A DNA stretch of 64,000 bases from Linyphia triangularis (lineage: Eukaryota > Arthropoda > Arachnida > Araneae > Linyphiidae), in the NCBI GenBank assembly GCA_963978545.1, contig OZ021726.1:29670459-29734458 (forward strand), given 5' to 3'. Shown here one piece after another: positions 22,201-37,200 of this stretch; position 1 is the stretch's first letter, and each line of letters begins with the position of its first letter. The notes under the pieces are model-generated. The model was not told the origin of the DNA. It worked only from the letters and a program-made list of their open reading frames with translations, and did not search any database. The translations under genes were made by a program, and so were the position numbers.

Positions 22201-25200
22201 TTTTTTTACATTCTATAAAAAATACAGAATCATATTTGTATAGGTATAAAAATTTACAGCTGCACTTTGATGTATTTCCAAAGGGAAAAATACATAAAAT
22301 AAAATAAATATTTTTTTGTGTGGTCAATACTAATTAAAAAGATCTGAATGTTTATTCATGGCTTCATGACGAGTTTCTACTATCTCTAACAAAAGCTGCT
22401 ATTTAAAAATTATTAACATTATTAAAAAGTATTAACATTATTAAAAAGTATTAACATTATTAAAAAGTATTAACATTACACAAAAAGTTGTAGATAAAAT
22501 CTAGCACAAGAAACATTAATGGCCTACAACTATCTCCCGTAATTTTTTTGGGTACTCTTCCTTTAGACGAGTAATTGAAAAAAATTGCCAAATTGCAGCA
22601 ACATCTCATTCATATTAACAACCTTCAAATCCTATAACAAACCATTATAGGGTTGCTCCAACAAATTCTTATAACAAACAGTAAATATATATGCTTGGAG
22701 ATACATTTAAACATTTAGGCTTGGCATTAATTGCTCCAACTGGTACCTGTGTAAAGGAAGAATACCTTTATTTTTAATTATATAACAATAATTTATAAGA
22801 GGCGATTAGTTTCAAAACTGGATCAATTATTTCTCGTAAATTTTACAGGAGACATCGAAAAAATTAAAAAACCATTCTTTATTTCTGACCTGAGAATATG
22901 AGTTTGAATGCAGTTTTAGAGATGCTTTAAGCCAATATACTTAATTAAGCGAATATATGAAAAATAAAAACTAATTTGCACATTTTTTTAACTAATTGCC
23001 TCATATCATATAATCATAAAACAAAATCATTTCAAATTGATAAAAGCAACTTTAAAAAAATAAAAAAATAAAGTGGCATTTTTTGAGAATTTGCTCTACA
23101 AAAACATGTATTTGAGAAAATTCTCTCTCCCCCCCCCCAACTTCGATATGCATAAGGGGAAAACAAATTCTTGGTTAATTGTTTTTCATTTGTGGAACTA
23201 ATTCATAGACACACACAAAAAAAATAATTCTGGATTAGTCGTAAAATGACAATAAAAGGCATTTTACTACATAAAACAAAAATATTGAAGACGATGGACC
23301 TAAAACTAGTCAGAAGCAACAGTTGCAGTATATAAGTACTTTTGCACTAAAACCCTTTTATAAAATGATTTTATAATAAAAATATAAAGAAGTTTTTCAG
23401 ATAATCTGTCCATCAATTATTTACCAGAAAACATAAAATGTTGTATACCTGTCCTCTCCAACTTTAAACGTCGTCTCCAAATCCCCAGTAGTAAGGTTTG
23501 TCATATTTACATACATTCTATTCCTAGAAAGAGCAACCGCATAATTCTCGTTATGCAACCCATAGTAAGCCATCTTCTGATTCATTACCCCTTTTAGTTT
23601 TACCACAAGATTGCCCTGATCCAAATGGTAGACCTTCAGTTCCCTATTGCACAAAACCAAAGCACGATGCAGGTCGATCATCTTAATGTCTTTTGGCTGG
23701 TTGATCCCAGTGATACGCCTCACTGCTGTCTGCTCGTATATGTTCCATACAACAATTTCATTTTTGTCGCTGGAGAGAGACACTGCATGGGCTTTGTCCT
23801 CTTTGATGGTGTACAGTCCTGTAAAGGGGAACCCTTTTGGACCAGGTGAGTCTGAATTTGGTGATGAATTGTGATTTGTGTTATTGCAGTTGACTGGAGA
23901 AGTTGCGATTGTGGGTTCCTCAAGGCAGTAGCCGATGGGTAACAAAGATGATAATGGTGGTTTGCATGATGTGTCATAAATGCTCTTCAGCGATGAGTAA
24001 TCTGCTGAAGTGTTACTGGAGAAAAATTTCTTAAGGCGTCCATACATCTGTGCAAAAAACTGAGATCCATCGCTACGCAGCGCATAGCTAGATAGTTGCA
24101 CAACATTCTCCAACAACTCTAGTTGTTTATCACCTTCTGGCAAAGTTTTACGATAGACTAAAAGGTCCTCTAACAATTGATAAGGGTCCGAACCACAAAA
24201 TTTGTACAAAAGCCATGTGGCATCAAATAAAAAGTTATCTCGTATAGAGTCATTCACTTGTAGGACCTGATACGGCAGCTCCTCAAGTTTTCTCTTGTTG
24301 GGATTGGGACCGTAGGCGAGAGGTTGGTCGAGCACAAAACGGTCTTGAGACTTTTCTGATGCGGGTGAAATGGGTTTCGCCTTCCCTTCTGACCACTTAC
24401 CCATGAAATAGTCCACCAATAGTTGTGCGGAAGCTTTGACCGTGTGCCCTTTACCTTGAAGATAATTTTTAATTACTGTCCTATAAGCCTCACATGAGAG
24501 CATGTTTAAAGTTCGGCCACCAAGTACCTGAGTTTTTAGAAAAGGGTCCAAGAAATGTTTCACAGATGCCCACAGGATTGTAGGGATGCGCCTTACCCTC
24601 GGTTCTTCTCCGAAAAATACCAGATTCAAAACGCTGTCTTCACAAGATAGAAGATCCAGCATCTCGCTCTCACAGATTCCGTGTTTGGCCGTGACGAAAA
24701 GTCCAAGGATGAATGTAATTAGCGTCACCCCTAAATGAGATTCTACATGTGATAGGTATTGAAAAACAAGTCCTTCGGTTGTCTTTGGTACTTCTTCTGA
24801 CTTTTCTACAAGCATTTCCGCCCACTTGGTTGACATAAGTCCGAGTAGCTGGGCATAGCGGGCACTGGCGTCTTCACCCAAATACTCTGCGATCATGCTT
24901 TGTTCAGATTCGCTGAGTCTCTTCTTGTGGGCTTCCAAAACTTTGTTGATGGTAGCTTTTGACTCCTCAATGGTGGGATTTGAGAGAGAGATGAAGCACT
25001 TATCTTCTAATAATTCCTGTTGAAATAAGTGACTAATGAGACATGACTGAATTTGAAAGAGATATAAGCAGAAATATTGTACAGTACCATATAGTTTTTA
25101 CTAGATCAAAACTGCATACAACTGAGAAAAAGTAATAAAGTGCATGTTATTTATACTCACTAACATTTTATAAATATTCACACACTTTAAGAAGACATTT

Positions 25201-28200
25201 TATGTATATGAACTTTGTGTTCAGCTTAGGAAATGGAAAGTAGGTTGTATAAAAGTGACAATGAGTAAAGAAGTTTATAATTTAAATAGTTGTACGGGGT
25301 GCCATGAGTTTTCTAAAAAAAATTAGGTAAGAATTTTAGGCATACTTTTAAAAATTCCAGGAACATTTTAGGGATAATTCTTTAAAACTTAAGGGGTGGT
25401 TCCAAAAGTTTTAGGAATAATTTAAAAAAATGTTTGGAGTGAATGTGCGCTAACGGGAGTCGAACCTGGGACTCCTAGGCCAGTAGACAGGCATGCTAAC
25501 AGCGAGGCAAAAGTGACCACTAGTGCCTAGATGTTGTATCTGTCATTTGTACTCGAGACCACTACATAGTCCCTTCCCAGTGAGTCGCGAAGGGGCGAAC
25601 AATAGAGTTGCTTGTGTGCGAGTTGAGTGTGTTGCGTGTGAGAGAGTTGTCAGATGTTGTTTGCTGAGTTGTTAGTGTGGAGGTTGTGCAGTATTTTCAG
25701 AAGGCGCCGATAGATGGCAGCATGATTTAGTTGTCAAGTAGTCAACACTTTGGAGCGAATGTGCGCTAACTGTAGTCGAACTCGGGACTCCTAGGTCAGT
25801 AGACAGGCGTACTAACAGTTAGGCAAAAGTGACCACTAGTGCCTAGGTATTATATCTGTCATTTGTATACGAGACCACCACAAATGTAAGGAAATTACTT
25901 TTAAAGTTGACATAGGCTCCTAACACAGACATTCTTCAGGGTGGCCACAAAATTCAGGTAAAAAAGTTCCCTGATTTTAGAGCAAACTTTTTTTCAAGTT
26001 TTCCCAATTTTCTTATGTTTTCCAGATGTCTCGATAACCTGGTCAAATAGAACATGTATGCTAAGGAGATAATATGCAATTTTTTAAAAAATAGTTTTCC
26101 AGGTAATGAAAAGTTCAAATTATTCCGTAACATTAAACTTCTAATGGCTTACCACTACAAATCTCCAAGTAAATAGCTCAAAAATATGCATGAACGTGTC
26201 TTAAGCAATACAAAATTTCCCTGATTTTCATGAAATTTTAAAAAGTTCCCTGACATTTCCCTGATTTTTTCCAGAATCAGAAAGCTCCCTGACATTTCCC
26301 TGATTTCCAGGTTCTGTGGCCACTCTGTTCTTTTCAAAGTATATTTCAATGCCAGCAAAAAACTGTAAATTTTTAAAAAATTGAACCTTAAAGAACTTTT
26401 TAGCAAAACAACAGTTATATATTCAAACAATTATACTATTTTGTAATTAAATCCACTTATTTAATTGTTAAGCAACATTCAAATTCTTTCAAAAAAATTT
26501 TGCTTCAACTTTAAAACTTAAGGGGACTTGGTACCTCTTATTTCACAAAAAATAATAAAAATACTAATTTTCTATTTTTTTGCATGTTTATAATCTTTGA
26601 AACCATCTCCGCATTCTGGCAAGTTTTTGAGTTGATCTGATTACTGCAATTGCTGAAAAACTATATTTTTATGGAGAATTTAGCATTGCTGCAATAGCTC
26701 CTTTGATGTTTCTAACATATTTTTCTCAGTTCGTGATTTTTGATACTCCCACCTTGCCCAAAATGTTAAAACATAGCAAATATGAATAAAATAACTTGAA
26801 ATTTTTGTGTCTGTCATTCTTAATATCTATTTGACAAAAATAGGCATGGATTTTTGAATAAAATAGCTTTTTTTTACAAATTTAAATGTTAAAAAATATG
26901 TTTCTTACGCTTTTTTACCAATAGCTACAGTAATTAATGTTTCAATTAATTTTTCTCTAATAATAATTCTCTTTAACTAATGTTTCAATTAATTTTTCTC
27001 AAAACATATTTTACTTATTCTAAATCCGATGCATAAAAGAGTATAGTATTACTAGGAATTTTTTTTTAAAAAATCAGGAAAAAATATTGAAAAATGAAAA
27101 AGAAGATAGAATTTGAAATTCGATGACTTTTTAAAAATATTTCAAAATTTTGAAAATTTAAAACATTATGTGAACTTTTTTTAAATAAAATTTAGTTTTT
27201 ACTTAGTAATACTTTCAAATATGTAAAAATTATAATTTTAAAGGCTTAAATTAAAAAAACGTTTGAAGGTTGCTAAGTTCCCTTTACTGACATGAGTTTG
27301 GCTACAATTTAAAATTGTCAATAATTAAAATTTTAATTACTAGGAGGCTCCACCCCTGCTCGCTAACGCTTGCCAACCCCCCCGGGATTGCTAAGCAATT
27401 CCCCTTGGTTCGCTTCGCTCTCTTGAAAGTGTGGCATTTAAAACATGCCCTAGCAAAAAGCCATTTCAGTTGCATAATCAAGAAAATTCTTGAAGAGTGA
27501 TATTGTGCCATGAAACTGAAGAAATTGGACAATCCTACTGCTTATGTGAGATGCGTTTAGAAGGAACAGTGTTACAAAGTAGTGAAACAATTTTGGAAAG
27601 CAATACAAATAAAGTTTCATGCACACACCTAAAAAATATCAGGTATTTCAATGAATAATTCAAATTTACAGATTGGTTTCACATGGATGATAACTAAGCT
27701 CTGGAACATGGATTCTTATTAAGATGGACAATTAGGAACATGGATTCTGTTTAGAAATAAATATAGGCTCAAATTTATTATACATTGGCTCTTGGTGACT
27801 TTTTGAAAGTTTGTGATTTGGTGGCGAATGTGGCAACCCCTCGATTTGGTTTTCCGGGAATCCTAGGGACCGTTTGGTTTTGACAACATGCTGCAGCGTT
27901 TTAACACCATTTTGGATTTAGCAACACAGCCTTTCAACTTTATTTTCATTTTGGCGACTTTTTTTAAAAGTCGCCAAAAGGCACCGAACGGTAAATCATA
28001 ACCTGAATGAATATTTTATTATAAAAAGTTATTTTTTATAAAATTGAGGTTTATCCAGAATGCTGAAATTCTTATTCAATCTACTGTGAATTTTCAGCAT
28101 AGGAATCTTAATATTTTTAATGGAAATTCCATTCTCAGTTTTTATCGGTATATATATTTGGAAAATGTTCACACGTAAATATGGATAAAATTTCAAAATT

Positions 28201-31200
28201 CGGTACGGATTCTGCACCAAGAATTGTTTATGTAAAACTGCATCGACTTATGGAAACCATAGGCAATTCACTTGCTATTAAAAAAAAGGGCGTCGGCTGA
28301 TATTTGTTGGTGAAATTCTTTGCACAAAATCTGTACCCGATTTGGAATTTTAACCGACAATTTTTCGGAAAAACCCTGGTTTATATAAAATTTTAATCCA
28401 AAAGAAATGTACACATCTTGCATCTATTTATTCCGGCATCAATGTAAATATTAAATCAATATGGTTTAAATAGGCAATATTTTGTATCAGTAATAAGAAA
28501 ACAAAATATAGCGAATTCAAGTTGCTGGCTGCTACCGGAAGTCAAATTTCTAAAGATATATTGTGATTGGGCTGGATTGCTGAATTTGGAAACTCGGGCA
28601 TAAGCCCATTTAGAAGACTTGTGATTGGTTGTTTGAATTTGGGCGGCAGGCAAGAGAATTATATATATATATAGATAATTTAATAATTAAAATTTCATAA
28701 TTTTTTTTTTTCTTGAAGAATATTTTTTTTTTCTCCCTCTGACTTAGGAGGAAAATCAGGGGATTTTTGTGGTTTTGAATTATTTTTTAGAAATTATTGA
28801 AAAATGTAAGTACAAATTTAGGAATTTTAAGGAGAAACAAAAATTTAAGAAATATTAGGGTAAATGCCCCTGTAGTTGCTTTGGATTAATTGAGTGAGAA
28901 AACATTAAAAAAATTAAGATAGCATTTCCAGACAATTCAGGGTCACCCACAATTTCATATTATTGCAAATGTAAACTATTAAAAACAAAATTTAATAAAA
29001 TTATGCAAAAAAAATCATTTCACTGATAAATCCTAAATATTTATCCAGAATTTCCAAATTATCAGATACTTCACTGCCATTAGTATTTTCCTTGTTGTTA
29101 TAAGGCCTTTAAGGATATGACTGCATTAGCAGTTGCCAAATGTATAGTTCTGTGTTCATTAATAATTGTTTTCAAAACACATTTTCTTTTCTTTTCACAT
29201 AACCTCATTATTAAAAACAAATAAAAAAATTTGATAAATTCATGTTACCACTACCTTTATCTTAGCCAATTCTGCACTGTCATCTCGAACAGTCAGAATG
29301 AGTCGCACATGAGCTGGCAATTCGCGAGGAAGCCACTGAAGGTCTATGTTGCTGTAATCAGCCAGTTGGTCAATACCATCAATTAAGATGATAAGAGGAC
29401 GCATTTCAGTTACTTTAGACAGCAGTTTGCCAAGTCCATTCTGCCAACTATGGATACTCTGTAGAAGAAATATAAGAAACATTACCAATTGATAAGTGGA
29501 AATAAAGAGTTATACACCAAATGTAGATTAGTAATCCTGACCAGATTTGATTTTTATGCCTATTCAAGTATGTCCATTCTTCTGTATGAATAAAGTGACT
29601 TTCTGTTTCCTATCTTAAAGTAAAGTCTACTAAAGAACCTATTTTCTGTTGCCTACCTTAACATCAGAAAATTATGTTGTATTAGTGATCTACCTTTACA
29701 GTAAAAATGCAGTAGGTTAAAGGGTAAAGTAGGTTTTGGTGATATTTGAGGTTTACATTACAAATTAAGCTATGCAGGTACACATTTGTTTAGCTGTCAT
29801 GTGCATAAGATGACCATTAAACATACAAGTTAACTATTCAGAAAAGAAGTTATCATTATGTAGTAAAATATTCTAAAAAAGCAGCATACCAAATTCTATT
29901 CCAGTAAGAATACAATTTTAATATGTTCCAAAAATATTGGATTAAAACTTAATTTTGTGCTTGCAAAACTCATCCCACATCCTTCATGCATTACATTCAC
30001 TGTTGGTTGGCAAGTATTAGGTAGTATAAGTGTGGAATTTAAGTTAAGAAAATGATAAACAAAGCTTTCATATTGCATAGAAATTATAGACACACTTGTA
30101 TGTTAATTATACTTCATTTAACATGAGAATTTAGTTTCTTCATTAAAGAGAATTTATCTGAATTTTAAAACGCAATACTCTTTTTTAAAGAAATAGTCAA
30201 ACACGTTGCTTGATTTTTATGATATTTTTAAAGTAAAAAATTTACAACACTATCTTACTCATCCTTCATTCTCAATTTCACAACAAAAGGATTTTTTTCT
30301 TTGCACATTCAAAGACAGAGATTCACGTTGACAAAAATGCACACGTTTATAACAACAACTTAAGGTTATTTGGTAAGGTAAATGCTCCAAATCCTGACAC
30401 TCAAAAGAAATTTTTTTTTACTTCAAAAATCTCAGTCTGGCTATAGTCAGTGTTAAAGAAGCTGTTAAAGGCAGTTATAAGTGGAGTATTCAAATAAGTT
30501 TACTTGCTTTTGTAGTGTTTTACTTAATGACTCCATGTTTTTTAAGATTTATTAAGTTGAGCAACAAGTTGATTTCATGAGTGTCTCTTAACACTAAACG
30601 CTCTTCACTACGTAAAACACCTTCAAGAGAAAGATTTGTAATGGGTTAAGCTACTACTCATAAATACAGCACTTGTAATGGATCCTGAAATTATATTGCA
30701 ATTAGCATCCATAATTTATCAAAAATAAACAAATGCTTCAAGTGTTGTTTTAGGGATAGTAGCTTCATGGCCAGTTTGGCGATATATATATATATATATA
30801 TATTTTGCAATAATTTTTATATGGGTCTTTAAAAACACACACACACATGAAGATGGCAATTTTGGCAATATATGTTTTGATAATTATTACATAATTCTTT
30901 CTTTTAAATGCAAGAGAGAAGAAACAATCGTTGATGGGCGATGCTCAAGGAAAGAGAACTCTGTGTTGAAGACAGTTTCTAACTTTTTACGTCTTAATAA
31001 CATTTTTACAGGAGGTGGGGATGTTTAAAACACTTTAGGAGGCATTACCATAGAAATTTTGATCAAAATTGTTAGAATCGTTTTTTAGCAATTATTGAAA
31101 AACATAATTTTTTCCATGTTCTTCAATAGCAGCTACCTTATGCGCATGCACAATTTTAATAAAAACTTTAACGATAAGTTCTATAGCCCCCACTAACATG

Positions 31201-34200
31201 TACGTTAAATTTAAACATCATGTGTCAATTCGTTCGAGAGTTATGCTGATCACGTACACACAAACACATTTTTTCTATTTTACTTTTTTTAAGTCAAGAT
31301 GTTTCAAAACGGGGAGAAATGCAAATAAAAAAATCTAATCGAAAACAATACTTTTATTACCCAATGTTAACAAATGAGTAATTGAAAGCAACAAAAATAA
31401 ACTTACAGAAGATGCCACAGCAGGATGCTCCCCATACAAGGCACAGCACTGTTCAGAAATACTCCTCAGCAACTGATGCTGAGTAGCAGACTCTGCAGTC
31501 AAGCCTACCAGGCGAGAAACAATGCAAGCTGTAGGAGACCATTCGTGTGCCACCTGAGTAAGCTTGGCCATCAGGCTTGTCTTACCACATCCCTCAGGAC
31601 CTTGGATTATCAGTGGATGGTCAGCATTGCCCGAGAGGTAAGCTTTGACAGCTTCCAGGTTGGATTCTCGATTTGAGAAGTTCATGCTTAGTTCATGGCA
31701 AGCTTGGTACTGTTGAATCAATTCTACATATAATTGTTTCTCTATACCTGAAAGTGAAAGGAAATTGTTTATAAAAATGATTTTTAGAAAGCTGAGTGAT
31801 TAATTGGGTGGGTATATTTGGTTGCACTAATAAATCCGAAAAAAGTTTGACTTGGATTCTTTTTTATTAAGAAAATAATTCAGGGTGAGAAGAAACCTAG
31901 TTTAGGATTGAGAAAATATTTTGGACAAAAACTATTATACTGATTGATGTATATTTTATTAGAAATAGTAGGTGATGTGCTTGAGATTTTATATGAACAT
32001 CAATTATCTTAATTGAAAGAAGCCTGATAGAAGCATGTAAAGTCGGTAATCAAGTTCTCATTACATATTGCTAGGAAAACATTTGAAGTCAGAAAAACAA
32101 TTGCTGGGCCAAATGTAATAGTGCAAATGTTGATCACATAGCGGAAATGGATAACTAAATTTATACAATTTAAGCAACAAAAGAATTTCTATAGGCTTAG
32201 TATTTTATCCCCTTAACCAATTGAATAAGCCACAAGAATTCAAGAAAAAAATATAAACCTTTTAATTTTAACTTCAATTCCAATATATTCGTAATTAAAA
32301 TCCCTCAGAGAGAAATTAATAATGGGAAAATCAGAATTTGCCAAATAGAAAGAAACTACTAGCTTTATAAATTATAGTTAAAAGTGATTTTTTGATTGAA
32401 GGCGTAAAGTTGAGATGTGTGGCAAAATTAAAATAATTTTATTGTGAAAAAGAATTACATGTAAGACCCTCCTTAAAACAAAAAAGGACACACTCCATCC
32501 AACAATTTATAATTAAAAAAAAAAAGCCAGAGTAAACAATTTTATAAAATTAAAAAGGTTTTTCAATTTAATGTTGTTTTTTAAAAATTATTTGACTTAA
32601 AAAATAAAAACTTGAGATATTCAGAATTGGTCAAAAGTTAATGCAAACTAAATTATACAAATATAAAAATTGAATACATGAAAATCAGAAAAATGGTAAC
32701 CATTTAACAGATAAAAGAAAATAGTTTTACAAGAAATTAGTGTATTAGCCTGTTTTTAAAAATATATCTAATATATATTAACATCAGCTTTCACTATTAA
32801 ACAAATTTATAAATAAATACTACTGCACAATAACAGTTTTTAAACAACAAGCTAACCTCGATAAACTTCCCGAGCTTCCTCCAGAAAGTCTTCTTCCAAT
32901 AGACCATCTATCAATTTTTGCAATTCCTCTTTTAAGGAATCACAAAATTCAGATATGTATTGCTCGTCCTCTTCAAAATTTTGGGGATCGATGCCTTCCT
33001 CATGCCACTTCACGTAGAAAACAAGTTTTTGAGTGTCAGGCAGGTAGTCTTCTAGCTGAATTTTGGATTGGTCGATCTTCCTGCTACTGGGTGAAGGCTT
33101 GTCACCACTACCCGTAGCAGGTTTGTGGGTGAAACGACGCTGCATCCAAAGAACTCGCTTTGCTTCTTGGGGATCGTCTGTTACGATGAATTTGATTTCG
33201 TCTTGTAAAACTAAGGGGGGGAAAAAATCAAAATATAGAATGATTTTGCAAAAAAAACCCTTTGTTTTATTTAATGCTAGCAATAGATGAAGAATTTTTT
33301 TTTTTTAAATTATGAAAATTTTAATAAAATTAGATAAAGCTAAATTAAAAATAATTCTTATATTTTGAGGATTAAATGTTTTAGTTTAAAATTAAATAAA
33401 GTTTCCTGTTCTGTGTTTAACTGGTATTTTAGATTAGTTTTCTTTTTTGCATTGGATAGGGAATTACAATGATAAACGAACAATAATTATTTATATGTTT
33501 TTTCATATAAAAGAAATATATTACTAGACTAAAATTTAAAAGAAGTATAAATAAAACAAAAAAAAGTTGCTATCTTTAACACTAGAACAGTATGTATAAG
33601 AGACGTAACTTATAAAAGTTTGAGTTTACAGGGAAAGGTTATTTAAATTATATTTGCTTACAATAAAACTTTTTAAAATGCATCTTTGATTATTTGAATT
33701 AAAAAAAATATAAGGAAAAAAAATGAGAGGTATAATGCATTTATGGGATGTAACAGGGCCATTAAGCATAAATGTTGTAGGAACTATTTTTTGGGTAAAA
33801 TTTTTTCATTCATGAAAAGCAATCCCATACTTCATGGTAGTTGATTTTTGTACAATTAACAGTTGCTGGTAAATATAAATGCTTGGAAGACCTGGATAAT
33901 TTGTTTCAAGAAACTATCTCTAAAAAGTAAGTATACTTTTACACCATTCCACAAGTATTAACAAAAGCAATCAAATAAAGATATTATAGTTGAAATATTG
34001 TAAATGGTGAATTAACATTACATACAAAATACAAACTTGAATTGTGAAGCTGAGGCATTCCAGTAATTAACTTGACAATATCTGTCTACTGTTACCCTAA
34101 CCAGTAAATTTTAAATATAGCCTTTAATGACAAAGAATAGCAGTTTATCTTCTTGACAAAAAGCTTTCTGCGAGTTTCTAGCAGCAATATTGTTCCAAAG

Positions 34201-37200
34201 ATTAAGACTACATCATGTAAGAATGCTGTGTTTTAATATCCTAAATCTCATGCTTGAAATAAAAAACTCATACTTGCAAAAAAAAAATAAAAAAATATGG
34301 CTTTTTACTCTCTTTCGTACAATAAGAGAAACAACACCTACTGACCAGAAGTAAGATTCTTTTGTTTTTGTCCATCTGGCAAGATATTCCCTAGGATAGT
34401 TATCATCTTTTGTGCTTCTTCTTTCCACAGTTTGTAGCTTTCTCCCCTTTTTGCCGCATCTTCCCCTGCTATGTCTGGAAAGTGCTTTATGACAGGTTGT
34501 AGAGTGTATACCATAGGCGAGGCCACAGAGTCCAATTTGTACCACTTATTAAAAAGTTCTTTGTCCTCTTCCGATTCTACCGACTCCATTCCGGATTCGA
34601 AATGAGGCTTTGGAAGAGAGCGTGGTAGGAGAGTTGGACCGATGTTATCGTTGAAAATTACCTGTTGATGTTTAAGGTTGGATGATAAGGGAGTGTTGTA
34701 CATTGTGTAAAAGGTAAAAAAAGAAGCAATAAAGTTTTGAGTACTACTTAATTGACATATAAACAGGGTATTCAGAGGTAAAGTATTTTGTGTTTTCTTA
34801 ATGATTGCTGGTCATTTACGATATTGCAGATAATTATAAACAAATAATAAAGAAATTTATTGCATAAAAACTGATTTGATTGTAAATATCATAAAAAGTA
34901 TAAAATATTCCATATCCAATAAAACTCAAAATAGATGACTTTCTAAAAAATTTTGCTATCAAAATAGAAAAGAAACCTTAAAGAAGCGAATTATAGAACA
35001 AGAGTATAGGTACTAAATAAGCTGGAAAGGAAAATGTTATTTGTTACTCAAGTGGAATTTCTTTTATTATAGTTAAACCTTTGAACAAAAAATATTAAAT
35101 TTTTTGACATGTAGCAATTTTTAAAAAAAATCCTTGATATATTTCCAATTTCCCTGTTATCAATATTTTTTGTTGATTACACCCTGCATAAAGTGATAAG
35201 ATCTATAAAAATGTATGTGAAGAAATATCAAAATGAATGAAATGAGGAGTAAAAATGCAAAGTAATTGAATAAAATTCAGCATTTTTATGCAAGAGAAAG
35301 ACAAATTTCAGTAAACCTTTAGTGACATCGAATTTCAGTAAATGTAATTCAAAATTAGATGTGCTTTATCGCTAAACGTAATTCTAAAAATGGTTACAAC
35401 TACTGGTACATTTCTTTTTCTGTTAATAAACTTAGGGTAATGGTTCAGTAAAAATCATACTAAGAATTTAATATATGGTATGAACATGTTTAAAATCGTA
35501 TGAGTATGGAACATGTTAAAAGGGTAATGGTATATTAAACAACTTCAAATACAGATACTTCATTTTTAAAAAGTTAGGAAGAATTACTTTAACAGTAACA
35601 AAATATACACGGATTATATATAATTTAACAAATTTATAGTCAGAGAACTTACTAGGGTAAGAAGCCTTCTTCGTGTTCTCCATTTTTCTAGAAGTCCCAT
35701 GCATAGTTGCGGTAAGCTGTGATCTACCAATCCAACACCAGGTATGCCCCAATGCAAGTCAGCCACATTCAGCTCATAACCCTTTTCTGCAGAATATCGC
35801 CGTAGATGTGGAAAAACACGATCTGTCAATGCATCACGCTCCACCACAGAATCTGATTTATGAAGAAAATTAAGAATATTATTGAAGTTGAAAGCTGAAG
35901 AGGAAAAGTAGGAATACAATGTGTCACTAAAATAGGAATATAGTTTGTTTTAATTTTTACTTAGAAAGAGTTACTAAGTCACCTAAGTGTTATTTCTAAT
36001 AATTAATTTTAATTGTCAAAAAGTTTCAACTTATTAAGTATTAAAGAAATCCCAGTATTCAACAGTTTATAAAAATGTAGATATACTAGGTATTTTATGA
36101 AAATATCATTAAGCAATTTATTAGAAAAGCATAAAGTAAAATTTGAATAGTATACAACATTGAGAAATAACAGTTTCAGTTAATGTAATTAAGTGCCTCT
36201 TTAAAATATTACTTTAAAAAAATTTCAATCAATCAATAGACAATATTTGAAATCCAAAAGTAACTTCCCCATTTTACTTGAACAATTATGTTAAACTATA
36301 TATTTAAATAATTGATTGCCTAAATAAAATTATTTATCACTTACAAAAAAAAAAAAAAAAAAAACACGTTAAGTTACCCAAGATTGTTATTATATGGTAA
36401 GAAATGTTTCGAGAAATACATGGGAAATAATAATATGAAGGGATTCATAGTTAAGAATTCTAAATCTATAAAAAATAATTGAGGATATTTTTTATTTGAT
36501 AGGTATATAATTTATTAGTCTTTCTCTTTATTTTCCTTATGTTAAATAAAAACATAAAAATCATATTTCCCTTTTGAAACACTTTTTGCAATCAATTTTA
36601 TAAGCCACAAAATTGTTACAGTGAGTAATGTATAATGATAAACGATAATGGATACATGTATCGAACAAATAACAAAACAATAACATAAGTTTTTCATATA
36701 AAAATAAATGCTTCATTTTTACCAAAAAAGTCTGCAGCAATATACAAAGTAATTTCTTGAAGCGGTGGTTGAATGTCAATTTCATCCACACGACCTAAAA
36801 TCAAGGACCTCACATGATCTGGAAAACGCTGTAAATCTGGAAGACCTAAAGCCTCTGGAGACGGGGCATCCTTTACAATGGGTGTCCCAACCTGAACACA
36901 AAAAGAAATGATTAATTCATTACAAATCAAGTATTATTTGAGTCCGATTTCATATGGGATACATAATTGGAATATAAATGTACGACATTCATGTATTTAT
37001 TTTACATTAGAAGAAAAAGTGGTTAGAATGCACTATCAATGGCAAAGATGAATTTTAATACTATACAAAAGGTAACCTGAACTCAACTTGGATGTCATGC
37101 TTCAAATATAGAAAATATTCAAGCACTTAACAAATTTATTTGGATCGAACCCAAAAGAAACTTTATGGTGTTACTTTTGTAAGCACTGCTATACAATCTA

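Noticed and set aside
27350..27430. GC-richer patch with CCCCGGG and TTCGCTTCGCTC
   Set aside because: Considered as an RNA gene or repeat end, but no fold, boundary or second copy was found in the window.
34213..34545. 110-residue minus-strand frame overlapping exon 5
   Set aside because: It is an alternative frame of exon 5 that loses the family motifs; exon 5 in its own frame joins both neighbours.
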